Below are positions 35,621 through 45,857 of a DNA stretch of 64,000 nt, piece by piece. The stretch is from Sphingomonas bisphenolicum. Lineage in GTDB: Bacteria > Pseudomonadota > Alphaproteobacteria > Sphingomonadales > Sphingomonadaceae. How positions within the stretch are numbered: the first letter of the stretch is position 1; every line of letters begins with the position of its first letter. The stretch is from assembly GCF_024349785.1 (NCBI RefSeq), contig NZ_AP018817.1:1147501-1211500 (forward strand), given 5' to 3'. Position numbers and translations under genes: made by a program. The notes under the pieces were generated by a model, which searched no databases, had not been told where the DNA came from, and saw only the letters and a program-made list of their open reading frames with translations.

Positions 35621-36406
35621 ATGACCAGCCTGCACTTCACCCAGGTCGACGCCTTCGCCGACGCGCCCTTCACCGGCAACCCGGCCGCGGTGATGCCGCT
35701 CGACGCCTGGCTCGACGACGCCACGCTTCAGGCGATCGCGGCAGAGAATAATCTCTCCGAAACCGCCTTCACCGTCCCGACGCCGGATGATCCCGATGCG
35801 GATTACGCGCTGCGCTGGTTCACCCCCACGGTGGAAGTGAAGCTGTGCGGCCATGCGACGCTGGCCAGCGGCCATGTGCTGATGGCCGACGCGATGATCC
35901 GCTTCCGCACCCGCCATGCCGGCATCCTGACCGTCACGCGCGACGGTGACGGCTATGCGCTGTCCTTGCCCGCTTGGGACATGGCGCCCCGGGCGCTGCC
36001 GGATCTGGCGGCGGGGTTAGGCGGTGCGCCTGTCGAATCGCATTGGCGCGACGGCGGCTACAGCCTCTTTCTCTTCCCCGATGCGACCGCGATAGGCGCG
36101 TTGACCCCCGATTTCGCGGCGCTCAGGCGTCATGGCGACGTCATGCTGATCGCGACCGCGCCGGGGGACGACAGCGACATCGTCAGCCGCGTCTTCGTGC
36201 CGGGCGGCGGGGTCGACGAAGACCCCGTCACCGGATCGGCCCATAGCCTGCTCGTGCCTTTCTGGGTGGCGCGGCTGGGCAAGGCGCACCTCAGCGCCTA
36301 TCAGGCATCGGCACGCGGCGGCCGTCTCGGCTGCACCCTGGCCGGGGACCGCGTTATCCTGGCCGGCCAATGCCGCACGATTATCGAGGGCCGGTTCTTT
36401 CTCTAA
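35621..36406 (+). CDS. PhzF family isomerase-like protein
   Basis: The 261-aa protein matches the PhzF/YddE family, which has a diaminopimelate-epimerase-like fold. Seen are DAFADAPFTGNPAAV (residues 10-24), the catalytic-type glutamate E47 in NNLSETAFT, GHATLASGHV and DEDPVTGSAHS. Substrate unknown; no phenazine genes are nearby. It starts at the ATG after GAGG; an in-frame extension to 35531 overlaps the previous gene and is rejected. It follows the SLC13-type permease by 62 bp. Confidence 0.92.
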   Translation: MTSLHFTQVDAFADAPFTGNPAAVMPLDAWLDDATLQAIAAENNLSETAFTVPTPDDPDADYALRWFTPTVEVKLCGHATLASGHVLMADAMIRFRTRHAGILTVTRDGDGYALSLPAWDMAPRALPDLAAGLGGAPVESHWRDGGYSLFLFPDATAIGALTPDFAALRRHGDVMLIATAPGDDSDIVSRVFVPGGGVDEDPVTGSAHSLLVPFWVARLGKAHLSAYQASARGGRLGCTLAGDRVILAGQCRTIIEGRFFL

Positions 36407-36419
36407 GCCGAACGGGGGA

Positions 36420-37544
36420 CTACCCCGGAAACAGCCCCATCAACCTGGCCAGCGCCCCGCGCACGGCGGCGCGTTGCTCCTTCTCTGGCGACATGCCGAT
36501 CCGCACCACCGTCAGCCGCTGCGACGGGGAGATGAGGATATATTGGCCATTATGGCCGACGCAGCCGAACAGGCTGTCGGGCGCGCGCCCCGGCATCAGC
36601 GCGCTTTCGTCGCTTTCCCGATTGAGCCACAGATGCGCGCCATAGGCGGGGTTGCGCGGCGAGGGCATACGCATGAAGTCCACCCATTTTTCCGGCAATA
36701 TCTGATGCCCGTTGGGCGACCGTCCGTCGTTGCGCAGCAATTCGCCGAACCGTCCATAGTCCCGCGCGGTCATGTGCAGGATGCTGCCGCCGATCATCGT
36801 GCCCGCCGCATCATATTCGGGGGTCAGGCTGGGCAGCTTGCCCGGGGCCTTCAGCCGCCCGTCGATGAAGGTCGCCATCGCCTGTCGTCGTACGGCAGGG
36901 TCGGCGCTGCTGGTCAGCATCCGCGTCATCAGGTCCGACAGAATGACGCTGCTGCCGGTCGAATAGGAAAAGACCGCGCCCGGCGCATGGGCCAGCGGCT
37001 TGGATTCGGCATAGGCGCGCATGTCCCGCGCGCCGTCCGTAAACAACATACGGACCGTGTCGCCGCTGGTGATCGGCTCGCCATCCTCGACATGGTCGAG
37101 CCCCGACCGCATCTGGAGCAACTGGCGCAGCGTGATCTTCCCGCGCGGATCGCCCGGCTGGCTCCAAGCCGCGACCGGCACCGGTGAATCGAGCGCCAGC
37201 CGCCCGTCCGACACCATCAGCCCCACCAGCACCGCGGTCACGCTCTTGGCGATCGACCAGGACAATAATTTGGTGTCGGGGCCAAAGCCGGGGGCGTAGC
37301 GCTCGGCGATCACCTGGCCGTCGCGCATTACCAGCAGCGCGCGCGTCTCGCCCATCGCCTCATCCTCGAACAAGGGGTCGATCGCGGCGCGCAGCGCTCC
37401 GGCACCCACCACGGCGTCGCTGGCCACGGCATAGACGGGTGGGGGCGCTGGGGCCGCACGGACGACCAGCGTCCCCGCCACTACGACGCCCGCGGCACCC
37501 AGCGCCAGTCCAAGACGCTTTACGATTCGGCTATCGATCTGCAT
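36420..37544 (-). CDS. serine hydrolase, class C beta-lactamase/penicillin-binding-like
   Basis: The 374-aa protein has an N-terminal hydrophobic segment (residues 11-30) that is a signal peptide or anchor. The catalytic SxxK is S97-I-A-K100 in SWSIAKS; a Tyr at about 194 (FSYSTGSS) stands where Y-x-N is expected, with Thr in place of Asn, and FGCVGHNGQ could be the H/K-x-G motif. It may be an esterase or carboxypeptidase-like enzyme in the periplasm. It is convergent with PhzF and divergent from the 106-aa protein. Confidence 0.88.
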   Translation of the reverse strand: MQIDSRIVKRLGLALGAAGVVVAGTLVVRAAPAPPPVYAVASDAVVGAGALRAAIDPLFEDEAMGETRALLVMRDGQVIAERYAPGFGPDTKLLSWSIAKSVTAVLVGLMVSDGRLALDSPVPVAAWSQPGDPRGKITLRQLLQMRSGLDHVEDGEPITSGDTVRMLFTDGARDMRAYAESKPLAHAPGAVFSYSTGSSVILSDLMTRMLTSSADPAVRRQAMATFIDGRLKAPGKLPSLTPEYDAAGTMIGGSILHMTARDYGRFGELLRNDGRSPNGHQILPEKWVDFMRMPSPRNPAYGAHLWLNRESDESALMPGRAPDSLFGCVGHNGQYILISPSQRLTVVRIGMSPEKEQRAAVRGALARLMGLFPG

Positions 37545-37581
37545 AAGCCGCCGCCCTTACAGAAGGGAATCGAAAAGGGCC

Positions 37582-37902
37582 ATGGTGGTTCGACGCAAAT
37601 GGTGGGTATCGGGCGGCTTGCTCCTTCTGGCGCTGCTCGCGCTCGTCGCTTGGCAATGGACGACGCTCAGCGCGCGGGCGCGCCTGGGCGCGGCCTATGG
37701 CGCGCGGATCGGCTGTTCCTGCCGCTATGTCGAAGGCCGCGCCATGGGCAGTTGCGAGGCGGACAAGGAACCGGGCATGGGCCTGGTGCGCCTGGAGGAC
37801 TTGCCCGACCAGCGCGCGGTGGAAGCCAGTGTGCCGCTGCTTGCCAGCCGCACCGCGCGGTTCAGGCCCGGCTGGGGGTGTCTGCTCGATCCGGCGGGGT
37901 GA
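37582..37902 (+). CDS. small membrane-anchored hypothetical protein (106 aa)
   Basis: The protein has one N-terminal membrane helix (GGLLLLALLALVAWQW, residues 11-26) and a short soluble part with four cysteines (GCSCRY, SCEADK, GCLLDP). The orientation predicts a periplasmic domain with one or two disulfides. No function is recognised. It starts after AAAAGGG and lies 37 bp from the divergent serine hydrolase start; the two may share a promoter region and a pathway, but that is inference. Confidence 0.7.
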   Translation: MVVRRKWWVSGGLLLLALLALVAWQWTTLSARARLGAAYGARIGCSCRYVEGRAMGSCEADKEPGMGLVRLEDLPDQRAVEASVPLLASRTARFRPGWGCLLDPAG

Positions 37903-38007
37903 GGGGCGTCGAATGCGGCTGGTCTGGCAGCGACCAGTTATTGCTTATGGTCAGGATGCTTCGTTTGCCTGCTTGCAGACGTTGATGTGAGATGACACGC
38001 TGGCATC

Positions 38008-38379
38008 ATGCGGTGCCTTCCTCATCTTTTCCTTCCCCTATTGTTTGTTGGGTGTTCTTCCCCCGCAGATGAACATCAGAAGGGGGCGATGAACAATATA
38101 GAACGTATGCTTGTCATGCCTGCGGAAGCTCGTCCGTGGCATGAGTATGCCCGGTATTATTCGGCGGAGCCTGATGGTAAAATCGTGGGGATATTCATTA
38201 TCCCAGATGAACGAGATCGTCAAAATGAGTTTTATAATCTGCCTGCCGGCCAACGTCGTTGGGTAGATGACTATCGCAATTTGCCATCTATAAATGATGG
38301 TGGCTGTGGTGTTTTGACCGTGACGCTCTACCCGAAGTCTCAAAAACGAGAAGGCCCATTTTGCAATGGCGAGGCTTGA
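38008..38379 (+). CDS. hypothetical lipoprotein in a low-GC patch (123 aa)
   Basis: The N-terminus has a hydrophobic stretch ending LLFVGC, a lipobox with Cys at about residue 16, so it is likely a lipoprotein. The rest (WHEYARYYSAEPDGKIVGIFI, residues 44-64 in outline) matches no family I know. Base composition is clearly lower in GC than the surrounding genes and codon use is different, suggesting recent gain. No good ribosome site precedes the ATG. It could be a remnant of a larger element, though no mobility gene is near. Confidence 0.55.
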   Translation: MRCLPHLFLPLLFVGCSSPADEHQKGAMNNIERMLVMPAEARPWHEYARYYSAEPDGKIVGIFIIPDERDRQNEFYNLPAGQRRWVDDYRNLPSINDGGCGVLTVTLYPKSQKREGPFCNGEA

Positions 38380-38485
38380 TGTCGCGCTATCCAGCAAGAG
38401 CCGCAGAAGCTGCCATTCCGCTCCCCACCCATATTCGCCGCCCAAACCCCTAGCCCCACCACCCCCCAGCCGCTAAGGCTCCCCC

Positions 38486-40258
<1,773 letters not shown>

Positions 40259-40319
40259 ACCAAATTTCTTGAAAGCGACAAGCTGAGCGCGCATGGCTCA
40301 CCCAAAGGAGACGCATATC

Positions 40320-40748
40320 ATGTTCCGCAAGCTGACCGACCGCATTCTCGTATCCCCGCAGATCAGCGTCGATCAGGTCGGCGAAGCCAAGGCGCAGGGC
40401 GTCACCCTCATCATCAACAACCGCCCCGACGACGAGGAGCCGGGCCAGGTCAACGGCGCTGAGATCGAGGCGGCGGCCAAGGCTGCGGGCATCGCCTATC
40501 TCGCCGTGCCGGTCGCCCATGGCGGCTTTGCCCCCTGGCAACTCGACGGCATGGCGCAGGCGCTGGAACAGGCGGGAGACGGCAAGCTGCTCGCTTATTG
40601 CCGCTCCGGCACCCGCAGCACGCTCCTCTGGGCGCTGACCCGCGCCCGCGCCGGCGACAATGGCGACGTGCTGGCGGCGCAGGCCGCGGCGGCGGGCTAC
40701 GACATCGCTCCCGTCCGCCAGATCATGGACGCCCTGGCGCCGCAATAA
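40320..40748 (+). CDS. DUF442 / beta-lactamase hydrolase-like phosphatase domain protein
   Basis: The 142-aa protein belongs to the TIGR01244/DUF442 family (Blh-type), which has a dual-specificity phosphatase-like fold. The P-loop is CRSGTRS with C94 as the nucleophile. The N-terminus shows VSPQISVDQV and IINNRPDDEEPGQ, characteristic of the family. In other bacteria the domain is fused to a metallo-beta-lactamase-fold persulfide dioxygenase and linked to sulfur handling; here it stands alone, and no partner is in the window. Ribosome site AAAGGAG lies 9 bases upstream of this ATG. Confidence 0.9.
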   Translation: MFRKLTDRILVSPQISVDQVGEAKAQGVTLIINNRPDDEEPGQVNGAEIEAAAKAAGIAYLAVPVAHGGFAPWQLDGMAQALEQAGDGKLLAYCRSGTRSTLLWALTRARAGDNGDVLAAQAAAAGYDIAPVRQIMDALAPQ

Positions 40749-40757
40749 TCGCGCGCG

Positions 40758-41642
40758 TCACCACAGTACGCCATCGACCGGCTCTAGCGGCGGCGGAGCG
40801 GGCAGGCCGATCGCCTGATTGAGATCCGCCTCGATCGTGGTGGTGATGCTGGTCAGCGGCAGGTCATGGACATCGTTGCCGAACGGATCGACCAGGTCGT
40901 CGCCGATCTGCAGCACGGCCAGGAACATGAAGCCCGCCGCCGCCGACCCGATCGGCGTCGCCATCCCCAGCGTCTCGACCAGCCCCACGGGCAACAGGAT
41001 GCAGAAGAGGCGGGTGAAATATTTGGGGAAGGCGCGATATTGCGCGGGCAGCGGCGTGTTCTTGATCCGCTCCATTCCGCCCTGCGCGTTGGACATGTCG
41101 ACCAGCAGGGCTTCGATCCGGCTTTGCTGGATGGTGTCGATCCAGCCGCGCCGCACCGCGTCCATAACCTGTCGGTCCGACCCGTCCAGCATGCCGTTGG
41201 CCGGGTTGCGGCGATCCAGTTCGGGCACGGGGTCGTCCCCCAGCACCCGCCGCATGTCGGGTGCGGGATCTTCCCGCCGCAACTGGCGGCGCAGCGCATG
41301 GACATAGGCGACATGGCGCTTCACCAGCATCGTCGCCATCCCCCGCGCCTCGGGCGTATCGGGCAGATAGGCGAGGATCGCGCGTGCGAAGCTGCGCGAC
41401 ACATTGACCATCGCGCCCCACAGGATGCGGCCTTCCCACCAGCGCTGATAGGCGCTGTTGACGCGGAACCCCAGCACCAGCGCCAGCGCCGTGCCGAATA
41501 TGGTCAGCGGCAGAGCAGGCGCGCGGAAGGGCGAGATATAATAGAAGATGGTGACCGCCAGGTCCCAGAAGAACAGCGCGATCAGCGCGCTCCATGCTTT
41601 CTCGAAACTCTGGCGGATGCGGGGGGAGCGTCCAACGATCAT
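40758..41642 (-). CDS. bestrophin family ion channel, second copy
   Basis: The 294-aa protein is a paralogue of the channel at 24531-25415: the segments APALPLTIFGTALALVLGF and NSAYQRWWEGRILWGAM are nearly identical, IGDDLVDPFGNDVHDLPL keeps the acidic clasp, and both end GVLW. It ends 10 bases before the convergent end of the DUF442 gene. The small membrane protein gene (41652-41888) precedes it by 9 bases and is likely co-transcribed. Confidence 0.92.
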   Translation of the reverse strand: MIVGRSPRIRQSFEKAWSALIALFFWDLAVTIFYYISPFRAPALPLTIFGTALALVLGFRVNSAYQRWWEGRILWGAMVNVSRSFARAILAYLPDTPEARGMATMLVKRHVAYVHALRRQLRREDPAPDMRRVLGDDPVPELDRRNPANGMLDGSDRQVMDAVRRGWIDTIQQSRIEALLVDMSNAQGGMERIKNTPLPAQYRAFPKYFTRLFCILLPVGLVETLGMATPIGSAAAGFMFLAVLQIGDDLVDPFGNDVHDLPLTSITTTIEADLNQAIGLPAPPPLEPVDGVLW

Positions 41643-41651
41643 GACCTGTCT

Positions 41652-41888
41652 CTAAAGGGCGTCGCCGCCCTCATCGTCCAGTTTCAGCCAGGCATGGCGC
41701 AGCGCCAGGCTACCGACGATGCCGACCGCCTTCAGCGTCGCGGCATGGATGGACGGCGTGGTATCGGTCAGCGCGAAGCCAAGGCAGATCAACCCCAGCA
41801 GCATGGCGGCATAGATGGGCAGCGCTTCGATATCGTTCCAGGCCATTGGCGGATCGGCCTTCGGGTAGCGCGGGCTCAGCATCGACAT
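41652..41888 (-). CDS. small membrane protein (78 aa) upstream of bestrophin
   Basis: The 78-aa product has two hydrophobic segments (IYAAMLLGLICLGFAL near 26-41 and AVGIVGSLALRHAWL) and an acidic C-terminus. No family is recognised. I placed the start at 41888, where GGAG lies nine bases upstream; a longer reading to 42005 would cover the regulatory region. It ends nine bases before the second bestrophin gene on the same strand, so it may be an accessory subunit of that channel. Confidence 0.65.
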   Translation of the reverse strand: MSMLSPRYPKADPPMAWNDIEALPIYAAMLLGLICLGFALTDTTPSIHAATLKAVGIVGSLALRHAWLKLDDEGGDAL

Positions 41889-42062
41889 GGGCGGATACTC
41901 CGTGACGAATTGCGGGAAACGCCCGTAAAATGATGCGCTGCAAAAGCTGCGGTCAACCGTCTGCGTCAGGCGCAAGCCAATGTTGCACGGCCTGAAATCC
42001 AGCAAGAAAGCCTTACAAAAAAGCGGGTTTCCAGAGACGGAGCAATGAAAGCATACGGTTCT

Positions 42063-42081
42063 GCAATAGGCGATCTATTGC
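42063..42081. promoter_or_regulatory. inverted repeat, candidate LysR operator
   Basis: GCAATAG-N5-CTATTGC is a perfect 7-bp inverted repeat, 31 bases before the LysR gene start, in the intergenic region shared with the divergent small membrane protein/bestrophin genes. LysR regulators usually bind such sites near their own promoter. Confidence 0.45.
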
Positions 42082-42111
42082 GTTGCAGCATCGCTTCCCT
42101 AGCTTGATGCG

Positions 42112-43026
42112 ATGCCCGATCGTTTTGCCGAAATCGAATCCTTCGTGAAGATCGCCGAATCCGGCACGCTGTCCGAAGCGGCGCGTCGCCTGGGCCTCTC
42201 GCTCGCGGCGACCAGTCGCCGCCTGTCGCAACTGGAGGCGCGGCTGGGGGTGATGCTGATCCGCCGCAACAGCCGCCACCTGTCGCTGACGGAGGAAGGC
42301 TCGCTGCTCTACGACCGGGCGGGGCGGGCGCTAAGTGCGATCGACGATGTGGAAACCGACGTCATGCGCCGCGCGACGGAGGCGACCGGGCTGCTGCGGG
42401 TGGTGACGACGATCGGCGCGGCGCGGATGCGTCTCGCACCGCTGTTTCGCCATTATGCGGCCTTGCACCCCGACGTCGCGATCCATCTGGAAACCGCCGC
42501 GCAGGCGACCAACATCGTCGAAACCGGTCATGACATCGCCATCTGTTTCGATCCGCCGCCCGATTCCGCCCTTACCATGAAGCGGCTGACCGACAATCCG
42601 CGGCTGCTGTGCGCCGCGCCCGCCTATCTCAACCGGCGCGGGCGCCCTGGCGCCATCGGCGACCTGTTGGTCCATGACAATATCGTGGTGGGCGAGGCGC
42701 AGCAGGAGCTATGGCGCTCCGTCGTCGGCAGCGGCCATGGGCCACGGGTGACCCTCAGCACCAATGATGGCGACATGGCGCGCGCCTGGGCGCTGGACGG
42801 CGCAGGCATCGTCATCAAGTCGCTCTGGGAAGTGGCGGATGATCTGGATGGGGGCCGATTGCAGCAATTGCTGCCCCATGTCGCGCTGCCCGCCGCCTCG
42901 ATCGTCGCGCTCTATGTGCCGGGGCAGGGCGAGATGGCCAAGGTCCGCTCCTGCCTCGACTTCCTGTCCCGCCACCTCAAGAAAGGCTGGCCCGTCTCGC
43001 CCGCCGACAGGGCTACACCCGCCTGA
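42112..43026 (+). CDS. LysR family transcriptional regulator
   Basis: The 304-aa regulator has an N-terminal winged helix-turn-helix (residues 3-60: FVKIAESGTLSEAARRLGLS, then SRRLSQLEARLGVMLIRRNS) and a periplasmic-binding-protein-like effector domain. It is close to the class of LysR proteins that control a divergent gene; here that gene is the small membrane protein plus bestrophin pair. The target is inferred from position. Its last 14 bases overlap the convergent ScfR-like regulator gene. Confidence 0.93.
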   Translation: MPDRFAEIESFVKIAESGTLSEAARRLGLSLAATSRRLSQLEARLGVMLIRRNSRHLSLTEEGSLLYDRAGRALSAIDDVETDVMRRATEATGLLRVVTTIGAARMRLAPLFRHYAALHPDVAIHLETAAQATNIVETGHDIAICFDPPPDSALTMKRLTDNPRLLCAAPAYLNRRGRPGAIGDLLVHDNIVVGEAQQELWRSVVGSGHGPRVTLSTNDGDMARAWALDGAGIVIKSLWEVADDLDGGRLQQLLPHVALPAASIVALYVPGQGEMAKVRSCLDFLSRHLKKGWPVSPADRATPA

Positions 43027-44422
43027 ACGGGAAGGGCGCCACGGTGCGCTCATAGCTGTGCAGGTCGAGCGCGCGCGTGACCGGCGGTAGCGCGCGGTCG
43101 GGGCAGGCGCGGCGTTCGCACAAAGGACAGGTCGGGCCGATCCCGGTCGCTTCGCCCCGGTCCACGTCGATTCCGTCGGCATGGGCGATCCGGCCCGCAT
43201 GTTTGGCCTCGCACCCCAGCGCGATGACCGACCGGCCGCGCGCCGCCCCCGGCGACAGGCCGATCGCCAGCGTCAGGAAGCGCTTGCCGTCCAGCGTCTC
43301 GATCAACTGCGGTGCGACCCGATCCGCCTCCTGTGCGCCATGCGCGTCCCAGCGCGGGCAGGTGCCGCCGTAGCGGGCGAAGGGCCAGGCCTCGCCATCG
43401 AACCGCTTGGACACGATCCCGGCCCGGTCGACCTTCGCCATGAAGAAGGGGATGCCCCGCGCGCCGGTGCGGTTGAGGCTGGTCAGGCGGTGGGCGAGCT
43501 GCTCGGTCGACACCCCGAACCGGTCGCGCAACAGGGGCAGGTCGTGCCGACTCTGCTCGGCCGCCTGCCGGAAACGGTCATAGGGCATGATGAGCGCCGC
43601 GGCGGCATAGTTGGTCAGCGCCATGCTGGCCAGGCGGCGGCTGTCCTCGTCGGGCGGCGCGGCGCGGGCGATCTGGGCGGTGATCGCGTCGGCCAGTTCC
43701 TGCGCGCACAGATGATAGGCGATGGCGAACAGGCGGCCCGACGGGCGTAGTCGTTCGCTCAGCATCACCCGTCGCCGGTGCATGTCATAATGGCGCAGCC
43801 TGTCCGCCAGCACGTCGCCGCGCACCACCTGGCACGCCATGCCGTGCCGGTCCTTCAGCCGCGTGCGCAACTCCGCCTGCAACAATAGGGGGTCGTCGGG
43901 CAGGGTGGCGGCGATCGCCTCCGCCCCCGCGTCGATCTCGGCAAAATGATTGCCAGCCCGCGCGATCATCTCGCGCAGCCAGTCGACCGGCGCGACCAGC
44001 GGGACAGGGCCACCGTCGCCCCGCGCCAGTGCCTCGCCCGGCATTCGCCGCAGGTCGCTCAGCGCACGGTAGAAACGGGCGATCGCCTCGCTGACGCCGG
44101 GATAATTTTCCGCGACCTCCAGCACCTCGTCACGGGCGATGCCAATGTCGCGCACCAGCGCGTCGGACAGGATTTCACTCAGTTCGCCGGGGCCACCCTC
44201 CTGCGCCTGCGCCGTGAAATCGCGAATATCGATGTCATAGGTATTGGCCAGCCGCAGCAGCATCTGCGCGGTCAATGGCCGCTGGTTGCGCTCCAGATGG
44301 TTGAGATAGCTGGGCGACACGCCCAGTTCCTCCGCCATTTGCGTCTGGTTCAGTCCCAGTTCGCGGCGCAGCACGCGCAACTTGGGGCCAAGATAGAGTT
44401 TGCGGTCGGTCAGTTCTGCCAT
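43013..44422 (-). CDS. XRE-type short-chain-acyl regulator (ScfR/RamB-like)
   Basis: The 469-aa protein has an N-terminal XRE helix-turn-helix (LRVLRRELGLNQTQMAEELGV region, about residues 15-70), a middle domain with an IrrE/ImmA-like HxxH-type region, and a Cys-rich C-terminal DUF2083 domain with CPRWDAHG, CEAKHAGRIAHAD and CPLCERRACPDRALPP. Such regulators sense acyl-CoA intermediates and control propionate or glyoxylate genes (RamB, ScfR, MccR), but none of those genes is adjacent. The start codon is two bases from a perfect palindrome. Confidence 0.9.
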   Translation of the reverse strand: MAELTDRKLYLGPKLRVLRRELGLNQTQMAEELGVSPSYLNHLERNQRPLTAQMLLRLANTYDIDIRDFTAQAQEGGPGELSEILSDALVRDIGIARDEVLEVAENYPGVSEAIARFYRALSDLRRMPGEALARGDGGPVPLVAPVDWLREMIARAGNHFAEIDAGAEAIAATLPDDPLLLQAELRTRLKDRHGMACQVVRGDVLADRLRHYDMHRRRVMLSERLRPSGRLFAIAYHLCAQELADAITAQIARAAPPDEDSRRLASMALTNYAAAALIMPYDRFRQAAEQSRHDLPLLRDRFGVSTEQLAHRLTSLNRTGARGIPFFMAKVDRAGIVSKRFDGEAWPFARYGGTCPRWDAHGAQEADRVAPQLIETLDGKRFLTLAIGLSPGAARGRSVIALGCEAKHAGRIAHADGIDVDRGEATGIGPTCPLCERRACPDRALPPVTRALDLHSYERTVAPFPFRRV

Positions 44423-44424
44423 AA

Positions 44425-44455
44425 GGTCATAATGTCATAGAATGACATTATGACC
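44425..44455. promoter_or_regulatory. perfect 14-bp palindrome at the regulator start (autoregulation operator)
   Basis: GGTCATAATGTCAT-AGA-ATGACATTATGACC is a perfect inverted repeat with a three-base spacer; each arm is itself a GTCAT direct repeat. It ends two bases before the start codon of the ScfR-like regulator, leaving no room for a normal ribosome site, which suggests a leaderless or tightly autorepressed gene. Confidence 0.75.
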
Positions 44456-44562
44456 AAATAGGATTGTGACTTCGGGCCACTCATCGGCCTTATAAAATGC
44501 GATTAACCTGTCTAACTCGGTGTCCATCAGCCCCGACGGGCGCAGCCGCGAAGGACACATAT

Positions 44563-44739
44563 ATGACCACCGATACGATCGCACAGACCCGCGAGCCGAC
44601 CCGTTCGCGCGCCGTGTTCTCACCTGAAGATTTCGGCCTGATCCGCACCGCCATCGCCCATTATCTGCGTGAGGTTCAGGACCAGCCGGAATCGGTCAAA
44701 TATGCCAATCTCTACCACCGTCTCGGCCGGGTCGCGTAA
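44563..44739 (+). CDS. small conserved hypothetical protein (58 aa)
   Basis: The 58-aa product (middle part AVFSPEDFGLIRTAIAHYLRE, residues 18-38 in outline) has a predicted helix and no membrane segment. It starts after AAGGA with seven-base spacing and is followed by a strong terminator, so it is a monocistronic gene. Function unknown. It is divergent from the ScfR-like regulator, with the palindrome in between. Confidence 0.7.
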   Translation: MTTDTIAQTREPTRSRAVFSPEDFGLIRTAIAHYLREVQDQPESVKYANLYHRLGRVA

Positions 44740-44761
44740 CCAGCCGCATTGACTGAACGAC

Positions 44762-44791
44762 AAAGGGCGCGGGATCATTCCCGCGCCCTTT
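44762..44791 (+). terminator. Rho-independent terminator after the 58-aa gene
   Basis: AAAGGGCGCGGGA-TCAT-TCCCGCGCCCTTT forms a perfect 13-bp stem 22 bases past the stop; the A and T flanks let it act in both directions, which suits the convergent PiT gene. Confidence 0.8.
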
Positions 44792-44813
44792 CGCCTGCCC
44801 ATTGAACAATAAT

Positions 44814-44837
44814 CTGTTCCCGCCTGCGCGGGAACAG
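44814..44837. repeat. dispersed GC hairpin repeat
   Basis: CTGTTCCCGC-CTGC-GCGGGAACAG is a 10-bp stem ending seven bases before the PiT stop. The inner TTCCCGCCTGCGCGGGAA is identical to the element at 25428-25445. Confidence 0.6.
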
Positions 44838-44843
44838 GCTGTG

Positions 44844-45842
44844 TCAGAAGAACCGCGTCATCCAGTAGAACAGTGCCCCGATCGCGGCGCTGGCCGGCAG
44901 GGTGACGACCCAGGCGACGATGATGCTCGACGCCACGTTCCACCGGACCGCCGACAGCCGCCGCGACGCGCCCACGCCGACGATCGCGCCGGTGATGGTG
45001 TGGGTGGTGGACACTGGAATGCCCAGATGGGTCGCCATGAACAAAGTGATCGCGCCGCCGGTTTCCGCGCAGAAACCCTGGGCCGGGGTCAGGCGCGTGA
45101 TCTTCGATCCCATGGTGTGGACGATCTTCCATCCGCCCAGCAAAGTGCCCAGGCCCATCGCCGCCTGGCAGCTCAGCACCACCCACAGCGGGACATGGAA
45201 ACCGCCGGTCAGCATCCCCTGCGAATAGAGCAGGACCGCGATGATCCCCATCGTCTTCTGCGCGTCATTGCCGCCATGGCCCAGAGAATAGAGCGAAGCG
45301 GAGACAAGCTGGAGCTTGCGGAACACGCTGTCCGCGCCCTGCGGCGTGAACCTGCGGAAGATCCAGCTGATGAGCAGGACCAGCATCAGCGCCAGGAACA
45401 GCCCGACTGCGGGCGATATCACGATCGCCGCGCTGGTCTTGAACACCCCGCTCCACACCACCGCGCCCAGTCCCGCCTTGGCGGTCCCCGCGCCCAGCAG
45501 TCCGCCGATCAGCGCATGGCTGGAGGAAGACGGTATACCCAGCCCCCAGGTGATGAGGTTCCAGGCGATGGCCCCCATCAGCGCGCCGAAGATCACCTGC
45601 GGATCTATGATGCTGGCGTCGACAATGCCCTTGCCCACCGTTTCGGCGACATGCAGGCCGAAGAAGAGGAAGGCGATAAAGTTGAAGAAGGCGGCCCAGG
45701 CGACCGCATATTGCGGCTTCAATACGCGGGTCGACACGATGGTCGCGATCGAGTTGGCGGCGTCGTGCAGGCCGTTCAGGAAATCGAACAGCAGGGCGAC
45801 ACCGATCAGCGCGATCAGCAGGGGGAGGGCGATGGGGTCCAT
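44844..45842 (-). CDS. inorganic phosphate transporter, PiT family
   Basis: The 332-aa inner-membrane carrier imports metal-phosphate with protons. PiT signatures are FDFLNGLHDAANSIATIVSTRVL near residue 20 (in outline) and its inverted copy GHGGNDAQKTMGIIA in the second half, separated by a polar loop. GVGASRRLSAVRWN lies near the end. It follows the NUDIX-DUF47 gene by 15 bases on the same strand; DUF47/PhoU-like proteins commonly regulate PiT carriers. Confidence 0.95.
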   Translation of the reverse strand: MDPIALPLLIALIGVALLFDFLNGLHDAANSIATIVSTRVLKPQYAVAWAAFFNFIAFLFFGLHVAETVGKGIVDASIIDPQVIFGALMGAIAWNLITWGLGIPSSSSHALIGGLLGAGTAKAGLGAVVWSGVFKTSAAIVISPAVGLFLALMLVLLISWIFRRFTPQGADSVFRKLQLVSASLYSLGHGGNDAQKTMGIIAVLLYSQGMLTGGFHVPLWVVLSCQAAMGLGTLLGGWKIVHTMGSKITRLTPAQGFCAETGGAITLFMATHLGIPVSTTHTITGAIVGVGASRRLSAVRWNVASSIIVAWVVTLPASAAIGALFYWMTRFF

Positions 45843-45857
45843 GAAACTGTTGCGTAA

